Shown piece by piece: positions 1 to 12,833 of a stretch of 64,000 bases of DNA (positions within the stretch are counted from its first letter, which is position 1; every line of letters begins with the position of its first letter). The notes below the pieces were generated by a model that worked only from the letters and a program-made list of their open reading frames with translations, was not told where the DNA came from and did no database searches. The stretch is from Hysterangium stoloniferum (taxonomy: Eukaryota > Basidiomycota > Agaricomycetes > Hysterangiales > Hysterangiaceae), in the NCBI GenBank assembly GCA_015178975.1, contig WHVD01000007.1:372001-436000 (forward strand), read 5' to 3'. The position numbers were made by a program, and so were the translations under genes.

Positions 1-115
1 GGCATCTCTCACCGACCATTTCATGATTCCTCGCGATTCAAAGTTATCGTCATTATCTCTCTAAAGGTCTCAGGCCTAATCAGGTCGGTGTCAAGTGATT
101 ATTATCCAAGTTATC
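1..115 (-). repeat. Repeat B fragment (start of window)
   Basis: This stretch is the reverse complement of the segment near 6255-6360 (shared words around CACCGACCATT, CGTCATTAT and GGTCTCA). It precedes a plus-strand family A remnant, so the order B(-) then A(+) is the same as at 60.1-60.9 kb. This suggests the window opens inside an A-B head-to-tail series. No coding potential is apparent. Confidence 0.6.
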
Positions 116-284
116 ATTACAGGAGGCGTACGGTTCATAGCATGAATTTTTTCTACCACAGTCGCTCTAGGTGCTGGCTTTGTGGAATCATATCTCGTGC
201 CGTAGACCTCTATTTCCAAACTGAGCCGCTCGGCGCCTGATGCTTTCCCTACGGGCTTTACTCTTGTTAGCTGACTTCACTCAG

Positions 285-900
285 ATGGACCGTGTAATTA
301 GGCATATTCACTACTTACGCCAATTTAGCCTTAGCAAAGAATTATCGAAATTGGAATTCCGAAAGAATTGAATACGAAGCGGATGTTCCCGTTAGATATA
401 GCCGTGGTGGACAGGGCCCGAGGCTGTACCTAAGAAGCACTGTCATGGATAGCATCCACTGCATTGACATATTCTATCAATCGAGATGTCACCTCTCAAC
501 TCATGTAAAAGCTGAATTTCCCAAAAATCTAGCGCTCAAGAAGTCGGAAGTTGCCACATTATGTGGCGAAGGCTCATCAAACTATTTGTAGCTGCCATAT
601 GCCCACTGCCGTCGACGATCTGCGCATCAGGAGGAAGAATAATACGATTACTCTTTACTTAGCTCCCCTTTTGGCAATATTTCTAATTTGTGTAAAGCTA
701 CATAGTTTGAGCGAATTTAAGAGCGCATATAGTCACTTTTTACCGCACGTGTGTGGTTGGCAGCTTCTTGTTGATGCTATACACACGTTGTATATATTTG
801 TGAGTCCGACAATATTCAAGAGTTCTTGCCAATAGCTGGACTATGCATGGCACAAACGTGTTGGTAAACAAGAATGGCGCTCAGTGCAAACCGAGTGGAT
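285..900 (+). repeat. Family A remnant A-1, chimeric 5'/3' junction
   Basis: Positions 285-625 match the 5' flank of family A units (compare 60850-61170). At about 625 the sequence jumps to the 3' flank of the same family (compare 63405-63540) and runs to about 835. The gene body is missing. The junction lies at a short shared purine-rich word (AGGAGGAAG). A 94-codon open frame at 551-835 begins at TTG and spans the junction, so I treat it as a by-product. The same junction recurs inverted at 24470-24820. Confidence 0.7.
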
Positions 901-1089
901 ATCTCCTTTCATATCAGTTGGAGTATGTTGCATGAAGTACAATTGCCACCTTTTCTAAAAAAGGTGAGCGGTCCTGAATGTCAAAATGAGACAAGAAAGT
1001 ATACTGCAGCAGGAGTGCAATTCAAGGTGGTTCAATCCTGATGTGAGGCATAAGAACGTTCGAAGGGGGTTTAGCCTCCTGGAACAACA

Positions 1090-1645
1090 CTAGCCTTTGG
1101 AGAAATAAAGTGAATAGTGAGGAGAAGAGATGATGGCCGAAACGAACGCACAGATCAAGCCTTAATCATTCCGTGTGCAGAACGTGTAGGGATAGTGAAA
1201 TCGAAATGCTGCTGCGGAGAGCATGACATAGCTTTGAGATGGAAATTCTGAGAAAAATATCGATTATGCTTCAGGCCCTCCATCAAGTATAATGTTTTCA
1301 AGGCGGGCCAAATATGGTTCTAGCAACGGTGGACAAACGGATGTGAGCTTAGAGGTTGATATAGACTCACAGTACTAATTCGGTCCGAACACAAGAATCA
1401 TGAAAACAAGTGAACGTGAATGGGTCAACTGGCATAATACCCCCGGATACGATAGGAAATCACTACAGTGGGAAGGAATAAAGATTGCTACAACAGCCTT
1501 TGTCAAGTCACCAGGGACAATGGAGCGATCGGCTTCGAAGGGGCGGACAAGTTGGCAGGAAAAGGGTACGTGAAGGCATATAAAGTATGGTGAATCTTTA
1601 CACACCCGAACAGCTCTCCAAGAGGTCAGGCTATGGTGGCTCACA
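1090..1645 (-). repeat. Repeat C copy (5' neighbour of family A)
   Basis: Reversed, this interval aligns by eye with 41500-42020 and in part with 10195-10440. Shared landmarks are a stretch encoding IFIPxHxSD, the word CTAGAACCA, and TCTCAAAG followed by a CACTATCC word. In all three places it lies just outside the 5' end of a family A unit, pointing away from it, so it is probably part of the amplified segment. An open frame at 1375-1644 (89 codons) exists in the C orientation and partly persists in the 41.5 kb copy. I recognise no domain. Positions 901-1089 hold nothing I can name. Confidence 0.5.
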
Positions 1646-1689
1646 ATGTTTCATCTACCTTGACATTGTCGAGTCGGATTGACAAGTGT

Positions 1690-4600
1690 TTAATAAATAA
1701 GGTGAGCCTGGGGCGAATTAGGTTACTGAGAAGGTCAGGGTAATAATAAGACTAGCGTGTAATTAATAGTCATTGAATAATGATTTCACGCACAATTTGT
1801 TGATAAGAGCCGGACGGAGTCGGCACAAAGAAGGATATTAAGGGTTGACGCCTATTAGCATCAGTAATGAATTGTTGGAATGGATTACTTGCAAGTATGA
1901 AAGAATTGAACACGAAACGCTAGCCGGAGTCGAAAGCGCCCGGGGCTGTACCTAATAAGCACTGCCATGGATAGCTTCCACTGCACTGGCATATTCTATC
2001 CGTGCAGATGTCACTTCTGACGGGAGAGCTGGATTTCCCTGAAAGCTATCACTGAAGAACTCGGAAGGTAGCATATTGCGCGGTGAAGGCCTGTCAATTT
2101 ATTCTTAGCTGCCATGTGTGTTATCTGCGGGAGATCATCTGGTGAAATGGAAGGAATATGTGTAAAGAGGGTAAGGTAACTTTGAAAATATCCTGGGTTT
2201 ATTATTCAAGAAAGATAAGTGGGACTTCAAGTTGTTTTCAAGGAAAGGATTGAACGGTGTGTATCCTGAGGAGCACGGCCACAATGCTATGCTTGGAAAT
2301 CGACTCTCGGGCTAACTTCAGCTTAAAGGCGCAGCATTCCATCCCTTCCGAGTGCTACTGCTACCCACCAATGTCAACGTCCGACGAGATAGCTCCGGGT
2401 GAGCAGGATGCCCTCTCCCTCCTCCAAGAGGTTGACTGGCTAAAACCCTTGGTTTCCCCGGCTGTATTGAGGATGGAACGACAGGGGATCGATGAAACTG
2501 GAATGAGGGAAAGACCTCTGATGAAGCTTCGAGGGCGATGTAGCTGTCTCGAACATGGGTCCTGTTTATGTTGCCGAGCATATGACGACGACCAGCACAT
2601 AGCACTGTCGGAAGAAGACGTGGAAGGTGGTGTGGAGGAATGGGTGCGCAAACGAAACATCCTTTTGGTAAAGACTGCTCACAGAGCGGATGTTTTCAGT
2701 GCCAAGGAAAGATAAATTGCCATGACCCACCGAATAATATTAAGACACGAGGGAGATCCACCAACGCCACATCCAAACTCAGTCCATATCGTAGGCATGA
2801 CATTGACTGGGGACTCGTCTCATCTCCGGAGAGTTCATCTTCAAGTGTTGAAATTAGCCCCGGGTATTACTGTGGAGTCGATTTGGAAAGGGTTGGGAGG
2901 AATGTTCTTTATAACGCAAAGACAGCTGCACTGATGGCAAAGTTGATGATATACAAGCGAATGTTGTATGGAGACGACAGGGCCATTAAAAAAGTTAATA
3001 CGCAAGCATCTCACTCCTCCAAGAGTCGGAATAGTAATTCAGGAGACCATCGACTTAATGAGGTGGGGATACGTTAGCGCCAATCATTGAATACATTAAA
3101 AATACTCACATCTTTCTAGACCCACTTACCCGCATCGAATTCGAGAACAGGCGGGGGTGGTCTTACAGCAGTTCTGGGATTCTAGCGTTATACAGCGGAG
3201 GAGGGGAGGACATACTGCCAACCTTCTGGCATCGTTGGGTTCGGCATTCTACTGGTGTCCCGGCGCTCGATGGTATGATCGAGATCGGACATCCACTGCA
3301 ATTACGTCTTCGCTTTACAATGCGGTCATCAAATAACCGCTACACACCAACCTTAATGAGGTTGCGTCGGCATTAATTCTACAAATCGCCGGATACTTAT
3401 CATGCCCATGCCATTCACGTACCTACCTCCTCGCCGACCTTGGAGATATCGTGGAACAAACTTGCCACGTGCGTCAACTGTCTGTAGAGGAGCTCACTGC
3501 GATTAGAGGTTGCATTGAATTCTAGGTACAACCGTGCGTCGCGACATCACATCATTTCATCTGGCCCACCAAACCCACAATAGACAAAATTACTCACATT
3601 GACGTTCCTTGCTTGTATCTCCTATTCAGCTTCTGATGTATTGCATGCACCAAGATGCCTGGTTTCGAGATATTGCTGGAGATGTACTGAAGGTTATAGT
3701 GGCTGACACAAACCACCATATAGCGTCCTTGACACTTTGTATCGATGTCAGCACGTTAAATTCACTGTCGTGTAATACCATTGCACTAGAAACCTTCTTC
3801 CGCAACAGAACGCTTCGCAAGGATCATATCCATCAGCTGAATGTGGTTTCTTCGCTCATTGAACCCCTCCTAAGGTATGTTGACAATGCTTTACCTTCCA
3901 GCATCATCTCATATCCGCCCATGAAAATATCCGATCAGTCTGATTCTGAGACACACGGGTCCAAATTCGTGGTTCCTCTTTTCAGAAGAGAGCATAATCG
4001 AAATCACCCTGAAGCTGATAGCTGGATCTTCCGACATCGAATCCGCGTGTACCATAGTGCGCAGCCTCAATATCATCCCCATTCTCTCTCGTCTTCTTCC
4101 ACATTGTGACGCAATGCGGGGTTCAATCAACGATCAATACCTCGGTGCTTCCCTTGAACGAGTAACTGTGGTGGCTCATTCCTTCCTTTGTGTCATCGCT
4201 ACACCTTTCACTGGTGTGTGCGTAACATTTAATTCAAACTGCAGATCAGTGTTGGAGGATTGGCATGCCGATGCTCTTGTTTCATCCATTGCGCCAGCCC
4301 ACTTTCTCTTGGATAACACCAATACACAATCCGAACCAGGAGGAGAGATAGTACTATGACGCTTTCCTTAACTCGCCACTCGCCTGTTGGCAATATATCT
4401 AATTTATGTGGTGCTACATAGTTTGAGCCCATTAAAGACCGCATATGGTCACTTTGTACCGCCTGTAAGTGCTTAGCACCTTCTCGTTGATGCTAGACAC
4501 CATTTTGCATACTGGTGGGCGCTAGTATTGGTTTGAATCACGGCCTATTTATCAACGAGAATCACTTCAAATAGACTATCACTGAGATATCACAAGCAGC

Positions 4601-4800
4601 ACGTCAGGTAGCTGGGATAGATGAAGCAAGTGATTGAAGAGTAGCAAAAGACACCCGTAACAAACATTCACTAATGCATGCCGACCTTGATCTCGGTCAG
4701 ATTCATCTAATCTTCAAAATCTGTGTTCAATTCCCGGAATGGCTATCATGAGGCACAGAACTTGGAACAAAATTAGAGGCCTTTAAAATGATCTGATGAA
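1690..4800 (+). pseudogene. Family A copy A-2, near full-length unit with degenerate five-exon gene
   Basis: The unit's 5' flank starts near 1690. The gene should begin at the ATG at 2371 (good context, ACCAATGTC). Exon 1 ends before the donor at 2644, and exon 2 starts at 2700 after TTTTCAG. The sense frame is lost near 2995 (RAIKKVNT where other copies read FNKF). Exon 3 has a TAA at 3334-3336, and the TGG just before the intron 3 donor has become TAG at 3522-3524. Exon 4-like sequence (helix-rich, SSLIEPLLR) and exon 5 (SACTIVRSLNIIPILSRLL) follow to about 4359. The conserved 3' flank and the start of inverted repeat B run to about 4800. It is an obvious relative of the copies at 38.6 and 61.4 kb but cannot encode their full product. 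Function unknown. Confidence 0.75.
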
Positions 4801-5880
4801 TTCCAAGGAATAAGTGTCAAAATGGTAAAGTGACGTGAGAATATCCTGCCTGTATAATACAAGAAGGATTAGTGGGCCTGCAAGTTGGTTAAAAGGAAAG
4901 GATGGAACAGTGTGTATCCTGTAGGAGCACGGCCACAATCCCAAGACTGGAAGTCGACTCTGGGCCTAACTGCACCTAAAAAGCGCACCATTCCCTTCCG
5001 CAATAAAATATCGAAAAAAGGCATCTTGGTGCGGCCAACATATGAAACGCCGTACAGGAGATTCATACAGGGAACGTCGGTGTGGGTAGTTTTGTCTGTT
5101 GTGGGCTTGGTGGGCAGGATGAAATGATGTGATATCGCGACGCACGGTTGCCCCCATAATTCAATGTAACCTCTGATCGCAGTGCGCTCCACTCCAGGGA
5201 ATGTCTACACCCATTATATAGACTCTCTACCCTCCCTAGACTCCCTAGATCTATAGTAAATTTTTATCCCGACTAGTAAATAGGGATCTCGCGAAAATAT
5301 AGACGGCATACTTACTGATCTTCCCACTTTCCTGATTCACGATAACTGTAATGCATGGAGATGAAAAATATCCGGGGATTTGAAGCATAAATGTCGACGC
5401 AATCTCATCCACGGTGGTAGCGCTGATTTGATAGCATTGTGCAGCGAAGACGTAATTGCAGTTGATGGCCGATCTCTATCGTCCCATCGAGCGCCGGGAG
5501 ACGAGGAGACGGCCGAAACAAAATATGCCAGAAGCTTGGCAGTATGTCATCCGTTCCTCTGCGCTCCAACATTTGAAACCCAGAACCCTTCTAAGACCAT
5601 CCACGCCTTTTTCCGAATTCGACGGGGATAGGTGGGTCTAGAAGGACGTGAGTATTTTGAATGTATTCGCTGATTGACGCTGTTGTATCCCTACCTCAAT
5701 AAATCAATCCTCGCTTGAATTACTATTCCCAGCCTGAGCGGAGTGAGATAGCTGAGCCGAAACCCATCAACGAGATTCTGGCCTTCCCATCGTCCACGCG
5801 CCATTTGGTTGTTTATCATCAACTTTGTCGTCAGTGAATATTTCTTTGCGCTGTAAAGTACTTTCATCCCCCAGCTTGAG
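4800..5880. repeat. Family A fragments A-3, head-to-head
   Basis: Positions 4800-5010 resemble, on the plus strand, the region upstream of the family A start codon. Near 5010 the sequence switches to the minus strand, giving exon 4/3/2 material up to about 5880. This includes the intron 3 donor neighbourhood at about 5130-5165 and the intron 2 acceptor/exon 3 start near 5630. About 130 bp at 5205-5337 is unrelated to other copies and looks inserted or replaced. The head-to-head joint indicates rearrangement, not transposition of an intact unit. Several frames are open for 60-107 codons, but they are shadows of this decayed coding region. Confidence 0.6.
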
Positions 5881-6114
5881 TTAAAGTCCTTTGTCTTTTC
5901 CCAGCAACATGGAACGTGACGGAAACCCCGATATAGTTGAATGTTGTCATGGTTGTGCTCCTCGGTTCCCTTCCTGGACCTTCAAGCTTCATGATGCAAA
6001 ATGTATATGTAATATCCTGCCCGCATGACTTATCGTTGTATCTTCATTTTTTTATCGCCCTAGTTTGGTTAATATATTGTGTACAGTGGATATATCTTAA
6101 TTTTGTGAAGCATG

Positions 6115-7200
6115 CTGGTGTGTGTGTATTAGAACATAATTACATAGATTATTATATGCAAGTTCAGATGTTGACAGCTGGGCATCTCATTAGACGTGCC
6201 AGACCCGGATTTTTATCTATATCATTGTCATTTAAAGAGCGGCTGGTGGTCTAAATTGGATTATAGTCGCTTGTAACTGACCTAATGAGACCTACGATGC
6301 TTAGATACATAATGACGAGAGCTCAGAATCTCCAGAAATCGTGCAATGGTCGGTGAAAGATGGCAATAGATGCTCGGAAGCCGAGGAACGCGTTCACCCA
6401 GACAAGATGTCACACTCTGTTGATTGTTTGTGGTAATAGGAGTCCAAAGGCAGCCAGGTGTTCAAAGAGGTTCCGTTGAAATATAAGAAAAGACTTGATC
6501 CAATTGAAGACTCATCATCACTCCAATGGTTTGAAGCGCTGGGAGGAAGAACGGCTATCTTGCTCCAGGCTGTTCCACACGCTGGACCATGTCCAGGCGC
6601 GCATTCTAGATTAAGGGGACTTCCCTCCGTGAGCTGCCCGAATCAAATACCAATTGACTGATGCTTTGTCTTCAAGACATCTCGTGTCCTTGGTGCTTCT
6701 TCCTCTTCATTCTTTTCCCTCAAGAATTGTCCAGAAAAAAATCAACTACACTTGTGATCAAAGATATTCAAGTCGCTGTCACATAATATCGGTCATAACC
6801 AGGTGTGTCACCCCGAAAGCTTTGTTATCGCTAATTTAGACCGGTTTGCCATCAAGTGGTCATGGAATCTGGCTTCCTCGAACTTCTCCTGTATCGCTAA
6901 GTATCAGTTATACACTATATGGGTCTCAAACGTGCTTTGTGGTGCTCGTTTTGCCTTCCTTGTAATATTCGCGATGGTCGTTTTTCTCAAGTCGGATTCC
7001 ATGGGAGCGAGGCGCTCCATCATCGGGTCAAGGTTTGGAATGGAGAGAAATACTTAATTGAATCCGCCCAACACATTTTCAAAGGCCCTTCCTTTTATTC
7101 CAGATTTTGGGCCTCATGGTAGCCAATCAGGAGATTAAACATAGATTTTCAATGTTAGGTGAATAGGCCCGAGATAACTGTCGCCATGGATTAGTGAGTT
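6115..7200 (+). repeat. Repeat B, longest copy
   Basis: This roughly 1.1 kb repeat recurs at 18001-18600, 37606-38160 and 51990-52400 (plus) and at 30200-30790 and 60080-60845 (minus), with fragments at 1-115, 10780-10860 and about 30791-30837. Landmarks are TTAGATACATAATGA, a GATGCTCGG-type stretch, TCTAGATT next to GGGACTTCC, and a run near the far end resembling TCCATGGGAGCGAGG. It directly abuts the 3' end of a minus-strand family A unit at 7210, as in most other units. Small open frames (for example 6803-7057) are not conserved convincingly. I see no TIR, LTR or known domain. The 5881-6114 gap before it holds nothing recognisable. Confidence 0.65.
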
Positions 7201-7209
7201 ACGGGTGGT

Positions 7210-10190
7210 GGTTGCTGCTCTTCAATGACTTGCTTCCTGCTATCTCAACTAACTGATACGCTGCATTCTTTGAAAGCTCCGAGTCGTATTCTATTTGAAG
7301 TGATTCTCGTTGATAAATTGGATATGATTCTAGACACCACTAACCCCCACCAATATATGCAACGTATGTATATAATCAACGAGAAACTGCGAAGCACACA
7401 AAGTAAAAGTGACAACATGCGCTCTTGAATGCCCTCAAACTATGTAGCTTTACATGAATTAAAAATATTGCCAAAGGGGAGTTAACTGAAGAGGAATAGT
7501 AGTATTCTTGCTCCTGGGTGGATAATGTGTCGGTGTTACCAAGGAGAAATTATGATATATTGGGCGTAATGGATGGAACAAGAGCATCAGCAGACCAACC
7601 GTGATTCTCCAACACGGATCGGGAGCTTGAATGAGACGCTACGCACACACCGGTGAAAGGTGTGGCGATGACACAAAGGAAAGAATGAGCCGCGACAGTT
7701 ACTCGTGCAAGGGAAGCACCGATATTTTGATCGGTGATTGAGCCGCGCATTGCGTCACAAAGTGGAAGAAGACGGGCGAGAATGGGGATGATATTGAGGT
7801 TGCACACTGTGGTACACGCGGAATTGATGTCGTAAGATGCAGCTATCAGTTTCAGAGTGACCTCGATTAGTCGTTTGCCTAACCACAGGAACCACGAATT
7901 TGGACACATGTGTGTCAGAATCAGACTGGTAGGATATTGTGATGGGGAGGATATGAGATGACGCTGGAAGGTAAAACAATATCAACACACCTTAGGAGGG
8001 GCTCATTGAGCGAGGAAACCACATTCAGCTGGTTGATATGATCCAGGAGGAGTGTGCTGTCATCGAAAAAGGTTTCTAGGGAAAATATCTCGCGCACAGT
8101 GAATGTGACGTGTTCTCATCGATGTGAAATGTCAAGGACGCTATATCTAGGTTTATGTCGTCCACTACAACTTTCAATACATTGTTAAATTTGATGATGA
8201 AACACACCTTTTTATAGGGGGAGTCCACCAATTATTGCAACTTTTCATATGAAGATGCTAATTGTGGACCATGCATTTGGAGGTTAATGTGTGTCAGAAC
8301 CACTATACACCTCCCAGAGCACCAAACCTATATTGTCAGGAGGTGCTACACTAGCTGACACAAGATATTGAGACACAAGTACTTTCATTACAAGATTATT
8401 AAACCCTTGTAGATTGTATATTGCAATAGAGTCAACTCATACTATTTTTAATATACATCACCAGCAATATTTCGAAACCAGGTATCTTGGTGCATGCAGC
8501 ACACGAGAAGCTGTATAGGATATTCATAGAAGGGAAGTCAGTGTGAGTAATTTTGTCTGTTGTGGTTTTGGTGAGCAGGACAAAAGGATGTGATATTGGG
8601 ACGCATGGTTGTACCCAGAATTCAATGAAGCCTCTGATCGCAGTGAACTCCACTACAGACAGTTGACGCACGTGACAAGTCATGTTCACGATAACCGCAA
8701 GGTGCTTAAGGAGGAAGGGAGGTGGATTGCAGGGGGATGACAAATATCGGGCGATTTGAAAAATAAATGTCGATGCAACCTCATTAACGTTCGTGTGTAG
8801 TGGTGATTTTATGATAGCATTGTAAAGTGAAGACGTAATTGAAGCTGATCGCCGATCTACATCCGACGATCGAGTGCCGGGACGCCAGAGGAAGGCCAAA
8901 CCCAAAGATACTGTAATAATAACGCTCAGTTGACACAGATAGTGACTCAACTGAGGTATGGGTATTGAAACATTCGAGACTAAATAGTAAAGTATCTAAA
9001 TTACTTTGTGATGGTAGTAAGTCGTGGTATATTAGACAGGGGATAATGCGGCTTGGTATAACCGTATTCGGGGTGGTATATCCGGATACGGTGCGAAGTA
9101 GCCATTAGTCCGAGAGTGCAAGGGCCTAAAATTCAACAGATACTATCAGTGTGTCAGTGTGTCCTTGCTTCCTCTGCTGTATAACACTTGAACTATACAA
9201 CCCCCCTAATACCACTGATGCCTATTGTCGAATTCGGAGTGGGTATATAGGTCTACAAGCATTGACTAAGTATGTTCGGTGTTTAATGATTGCCATGTTG
9301 TGGCCCTACCTCATCAAATCAATGCTATCTTGAATGACTATTCCCAGTCTTTTCAGCGTAATATACCTTTGTAGAAGCTTGTTAAAGCCCTTGTTGTCTC
9401 CGTATCCATGCGCCATTCGCTTGTTTAGCGTCAACTTTGTCATCAGCGAAACCTTCTTTGCTGTAAGCCTGGCGCCCCAGTCTTACGCTTTCACTCATTG
9501 TTCCTGTTATGTGTCCACTCCTTTGTTATGTGTTCACCCTTTGTTTCTTGTTTCCTTCGTTCCACTCCTTTGTTCTGGCACGTGACCACATCATAGATGT
9601 ATATAGCCTAGGTACTTTTCTCTCTCTTACCTTACTGTACGCTGTAACCTCCTGTATCCTGTCTCAGTTCTAGACAATACACCGTGGTCCTGTCAACTTG
9701 TGTAACCACCAGTGATCTCATTGACAATGAGATTCCATTTGTGTTGAACAGCACTTTACAGGATACCCACTGGTACATCGTTTCCTATTAAATGACTTGA
9801 AGGCCCACTCGTCCTTTTCCAAAAATATAGCCAGGATACTCTGAAGTTACTTTAATACTTTGTACCGATATTCCTGAACTTCATTAGATCGCATACTGCA
9901 GACAACACATGTGGCAGCTGGGAATTCATTGACAGGCTGTCAACGCATCATGTGGTAACTTCTCAGTTCTTGAGCGCTGGATTTCAGGCCAATCCAGCTT
10001 TCCCATCATTTCAGACGTGACATATCAATGGATAGAATGTGTAAATGGAGGAGATGCTATCCATGGCAGTGCTTCTCAGGTACAGCCTCAGGCGCTTCGT
10101 TTCAGCATTCCAACGAGGAACCCATTTTAATAATTCCTTAATTATGCTAATTGCGGTCACACCTGAAGGTTCGGAATCAATGAGTACTCT
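7210..10190 (-). pseudogene. Family A copy A-4, internally deleted
   Basis: Read on the minus strand, the 5' flank lies at about 10190-9755 and the 3' flank at about 7500-7210. The last exon (SACTTVCNLNIIPILARLL) is at about 7900-7550. An exon 3/4 region with a well-kept intron 3 (GTACAACC donor, ATACAG acceptor near 8508-8625) lies at 8400-8900. Exon 2 pieces are near 9200-9460. Exon 1 is missing because 9460-9751 is occupied by unrelated sequence, possibly a solo LTR. About 230 bp at 8925-9150 is also foreign. Reading frames are broken. The copy is useful for confirming splice sites but cannot encode the family protein. Confidence 0.7.
9499..9750. mobile_element. Possible solo LTR inside A-4
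   Basis: The interval starts TGTTC and ends GAACA, a 5 bp inverted terminal match with the TG...CA rule. It contains a TATATAG box-like word and pyrimidine-rich tracts, and it separates sequence homologous to family A on both sides. No matching target-site duplication is visible, and the flanking A sequence is also deleted, so insertion boundaries are uncertain. The alternative is filler DNA at a deletion joint. Confidence 0.35.
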
Positions 10191-10194
10191 CAGT

Positions 10195-10440
10195 CGGAAT
10201 GAACTTCTAAGGGGATATCTGGTGGTTTCTCCTGGGCTAGAACCACCATTGGGCTCATGTTCCAACAGCACACTTGATGGGAGGGTCTGAAGCCTCATGG
10301 CCATATTCCCAGAGTTTTCTTCTCAAAGTTATATCATGCTTCTCGCTGCAGTATTTTCATCCCCACTATCCTTTCCCGATCCGTCCATGCAATACTTAGA
10401 GTTTACCTGCGCATTCGTTTTGGCTACTTCATAGAAAGAC
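10195..10440 (+). repeat. Repeat C fragment
   Basis: It shares the words ATCAATGAGTA, GCTAGAACCA, CTTCTCAAAGTTATATCA and CACTATCC, in the same order, with 41720-41960. It sits just outside the 5' end of the minus-strand family A copy A-4, as C does at two other places. No coding evidence. Confidence 0.55.
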
Positions 10441-11389
10441 ACGGCACCCATACCGGCTTGCCCGTATTATCTCGACTGCGATTGAGCACGCACGACCCGC
10501 CGTGTGTGCAAACGTTTGTGCCATTGATGATCCGCCTATTAGTGGAGTCTTGTATGCGTTGATCCAGAGTTTGACGATGCACAAGAGTTTCGTTGGTAAG
10601 TGCAAGTCACAAGTCTTGCAGTTCATAATTTCATAATTTTCTTACATCTTGTCCAATGTCACAAGGTGATATTATTTATCCAGCAGATATTCCAGTCTAT
10701 CTAAAACCTGGCTAATAGCTTCACGGCGATAGAGTCGTATTTGTGAGTTGAGAACTTGACATCTCGGGATCTGACTTGATGTGCTTGACTCGGATTTTTG
10801 ATGTACTTCTGTAAGCATTAATGAGTGGCTGGTGGTCTTGTAGCCGAGGGAATCGACCTTGTGTGCCTTCACCTGATATTATTATATCTGGAAGGACATA
10901 CGAAAGGGATAAATCGACCGATCACTCCACACAATGGAGGAAGAAAGCCCTCCTACGTTTATTCGCCGGCGTGTGACTATTTTCTATTACAAAGGCGGAT
11001 ATAGTGAGTGCCAACATGGAGATCGTGCAATGCTCGGTGAGAGATGTCGAAAGAGGGGCGGACGCCAAGGAACCTATTTATTAGGACAATGGAAGAACTT
11101 CTCCTACTTTGCGCTAGCCAGGTGGTCAAAGAGTGTCATTTTGGATGGGGGGGGGGACTTGGTCAATGAGCAACGTCGCCTCGTTCAGGATATTCGATAT
11201 TCTGTATCTTTGGGGCCGTTCTTCGGATTCCTCGTTGGAGAACCACCAGCGTTGTCCGGGTCATCATCCGATAAAAAATCGACTATATTTATGATCAAGT
11301 AAATTCATGCCGCTCTCTCATACACAATTCAGATGCGTGATATATATCCTATGCATCCCTTTCGGCTCTAAATCCACATCTTAGCAACA
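10441..11389. other. Unassigned interval with repeat B scraps and a doubtful ORF
   Basis: Positions 10780-10860 and about 11000-11060 echo repeat B (GAGTGGCTGGTGG; ATCGTGCAATG next to GGTGAGAGATG). A donor-like GTAAGTGC at about 10591 follows a frame that could be a lost exon, but I recognise nothing. A 122-codon frame at 10934-11302 starts with ATG and runs through the B-like scrap and a G-run. Because it overlaps repeat sequence and has no homology I can see, I do not call it a gene. Confidence 0.4.
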
Positions 11390-12062
11390 TTTGCAGTTGT
11401 AGAACGAAAGCCATCTTTTATACATTAAGGGTGATGCCACAACATCGGCGATGGCAATGTTTCTCGTCGGACTCCTCCCTATAACCCTTGACAGATGCGC
11501 TCAATGGAAAGATACAGATCGGGCATCAACCGTAATTAGGTCACCGCTTTACAATGCTGTCATAAAATCACCGTTACCCACCACCGTGGATGAGGTTGCG
11601 TCGACATTTATTCTACAAATTGTGGGATATTTATCATACTCATGTACTCAACCTCCCTTCCTCCTCCGCGCCCTTGCGGGTATTGTAGAAAACATCTGCC
11701 ACGTGCGTCAACTATCTGTAGTGGAGCTCACTGTGATCAGAGGCTGCATTGAAATCTAGATACAACCATATGTCGCGACCTCTCATCATTTTATCCTTCC
11801 CCACCAAACTACAACAGGCAACATTACCCAAACCGACTTTCATTTGATGCATCTCCTATACACATTATCGTGTGTTGCATCCACCAATATACCTAGTTTC
11901 GAGATATTAGTTGCAAATGTTCTCTATTGCTGGAGATGCATTGAAGATTATTGTGGGGGACACAAACCTCCATATAGCGTCCTTGACTGTTCATATCTAT
12001 CTGACACAGCGGAGGAACGAAGGTCACACTGATGCCATATTTGGGCGACGCCTTCTACTGGT
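11390..12062 (+). repeat. Family A fragment A-5 (exons 3-4), truncated by gypsy element
   Basis: The sequence encodes the exon 3 signature (STVIRSPLYNAVIKSP, then VASTFILQIVGYLS). It runs through the intron 3 donor, where TGG has become TAG, to exon 4-like sequence near 11990. A second short exon 3 piece (about 12005-12062) is joined directly, and the gypsy sequence starts at about 12063 with no gap. The intron 3 acceptor reads TACAC instead of TACAG. This is a pseudogenic fragment. Confidence 0.6.
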
Positions 12063-12074
12063 GAAACCATTAAT

Positions 12075-12833
12075 TTGGTGACAGACGCTTGTTTAACAGG
12101 TGCAAGTGGCATTCTCAGTCAAGGGGAAGATCTCTGCACTGCCACAATAGTGTCATTCTGGTCGGGGAAATTCAATTCGGCACAACAGAACTACCCTGTC
12201 CACAAACAGGAGTTGTTGGCCATCATGGAATCATTGAAACGATTCCGGTCACAACTGTTGGGGGTAAAATTTCGAATCTGTACTGACCATAAAGGGATAG
12301 AATATATACTTAGGCAGAAGAACCTTTCTCCGAGGCAGACGCGGTGGCTGGATCTGCTAAACGAATTCCACTTCGAGATTCACTATATCCCTGGAAAGTC
12401 GAATACGTTTGCAGATGCTCTATCGAGAATCTATAGCGATGAGCCCTTGGGCATCATTAGAGCTGAATCCAAGTATGTAACTGACATTCCAGGGATGGAA
12501 GAGGATACTCGGGGGGTGCACTACATTTCAGGTGTTCCTGACTGCAACAGTGTGTCGACACCACTGTATACAGGGTCTGCAGCGGTAGCATTGGAGGAAG
12601 CACCAAGACGGTCAAGAAGGTTGGCTACGCAAACACGTCTGTCATATGCAACACTCGTAGGGTTGGGCGCAAAGAGGAAAGGACATATTGAAAGACCACG
12701 AAAGATGACCAAAAAGACACACATTGGTCATAGTAAGTCATCTGGATCGCCCCTGGAGCATCCATCACAAGGGGCGAGGGGAAAAACACCAACTACATCT
12801 ACTCATCAAGATTATGTTGAATGGCCTTCTTAA
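12075..12833 (+). pseudogene. gypsy-1 RNase H domain and linker
   Basis: A 252-codon frame carries the RNase H of a Ty3/gypsy polyprotein. It has the first acidic site in LVTDACLTGASGIL, the glutamate in KQELLAIMESL and the second aspartate in ICTDHKGIEYI, followed by LSPRQTRWLDLLNEF and HYIPGKSNTFADALSR. In life this domain removes the RNA strand during reverse transcription. The frame has no start of its own: it is the surviving part of pol, cut off upstream by truncation. It ends at a stop shared with the second copy at 33480. A low-complexity basic linker (RRSRRLATQTR) follows the enzyme. Confidence 0.85.

Noticed and set aside
551-835. 94-codon open frame repeated at 24536-24820
   Set aside because: It starts at TTG, spans a joint between the 5' and 3' flanks of family A, and encodes no recognisable motif. 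The conservation is explained by duplication of the chimeric block.
3090-3160. Conserved GTGGGGATA...TTTCTAG stretch as a regulatory element
   Set aside because: It is the second intron of the family A gene: donor and acceptor are conserved and removing it joins the frames.
10934-11302. 122-codon ATG frame as a gene
   Set aside because: It overlaps repeat B scraps and a G-homopolymer, with no motif or second copy conserving the frame.
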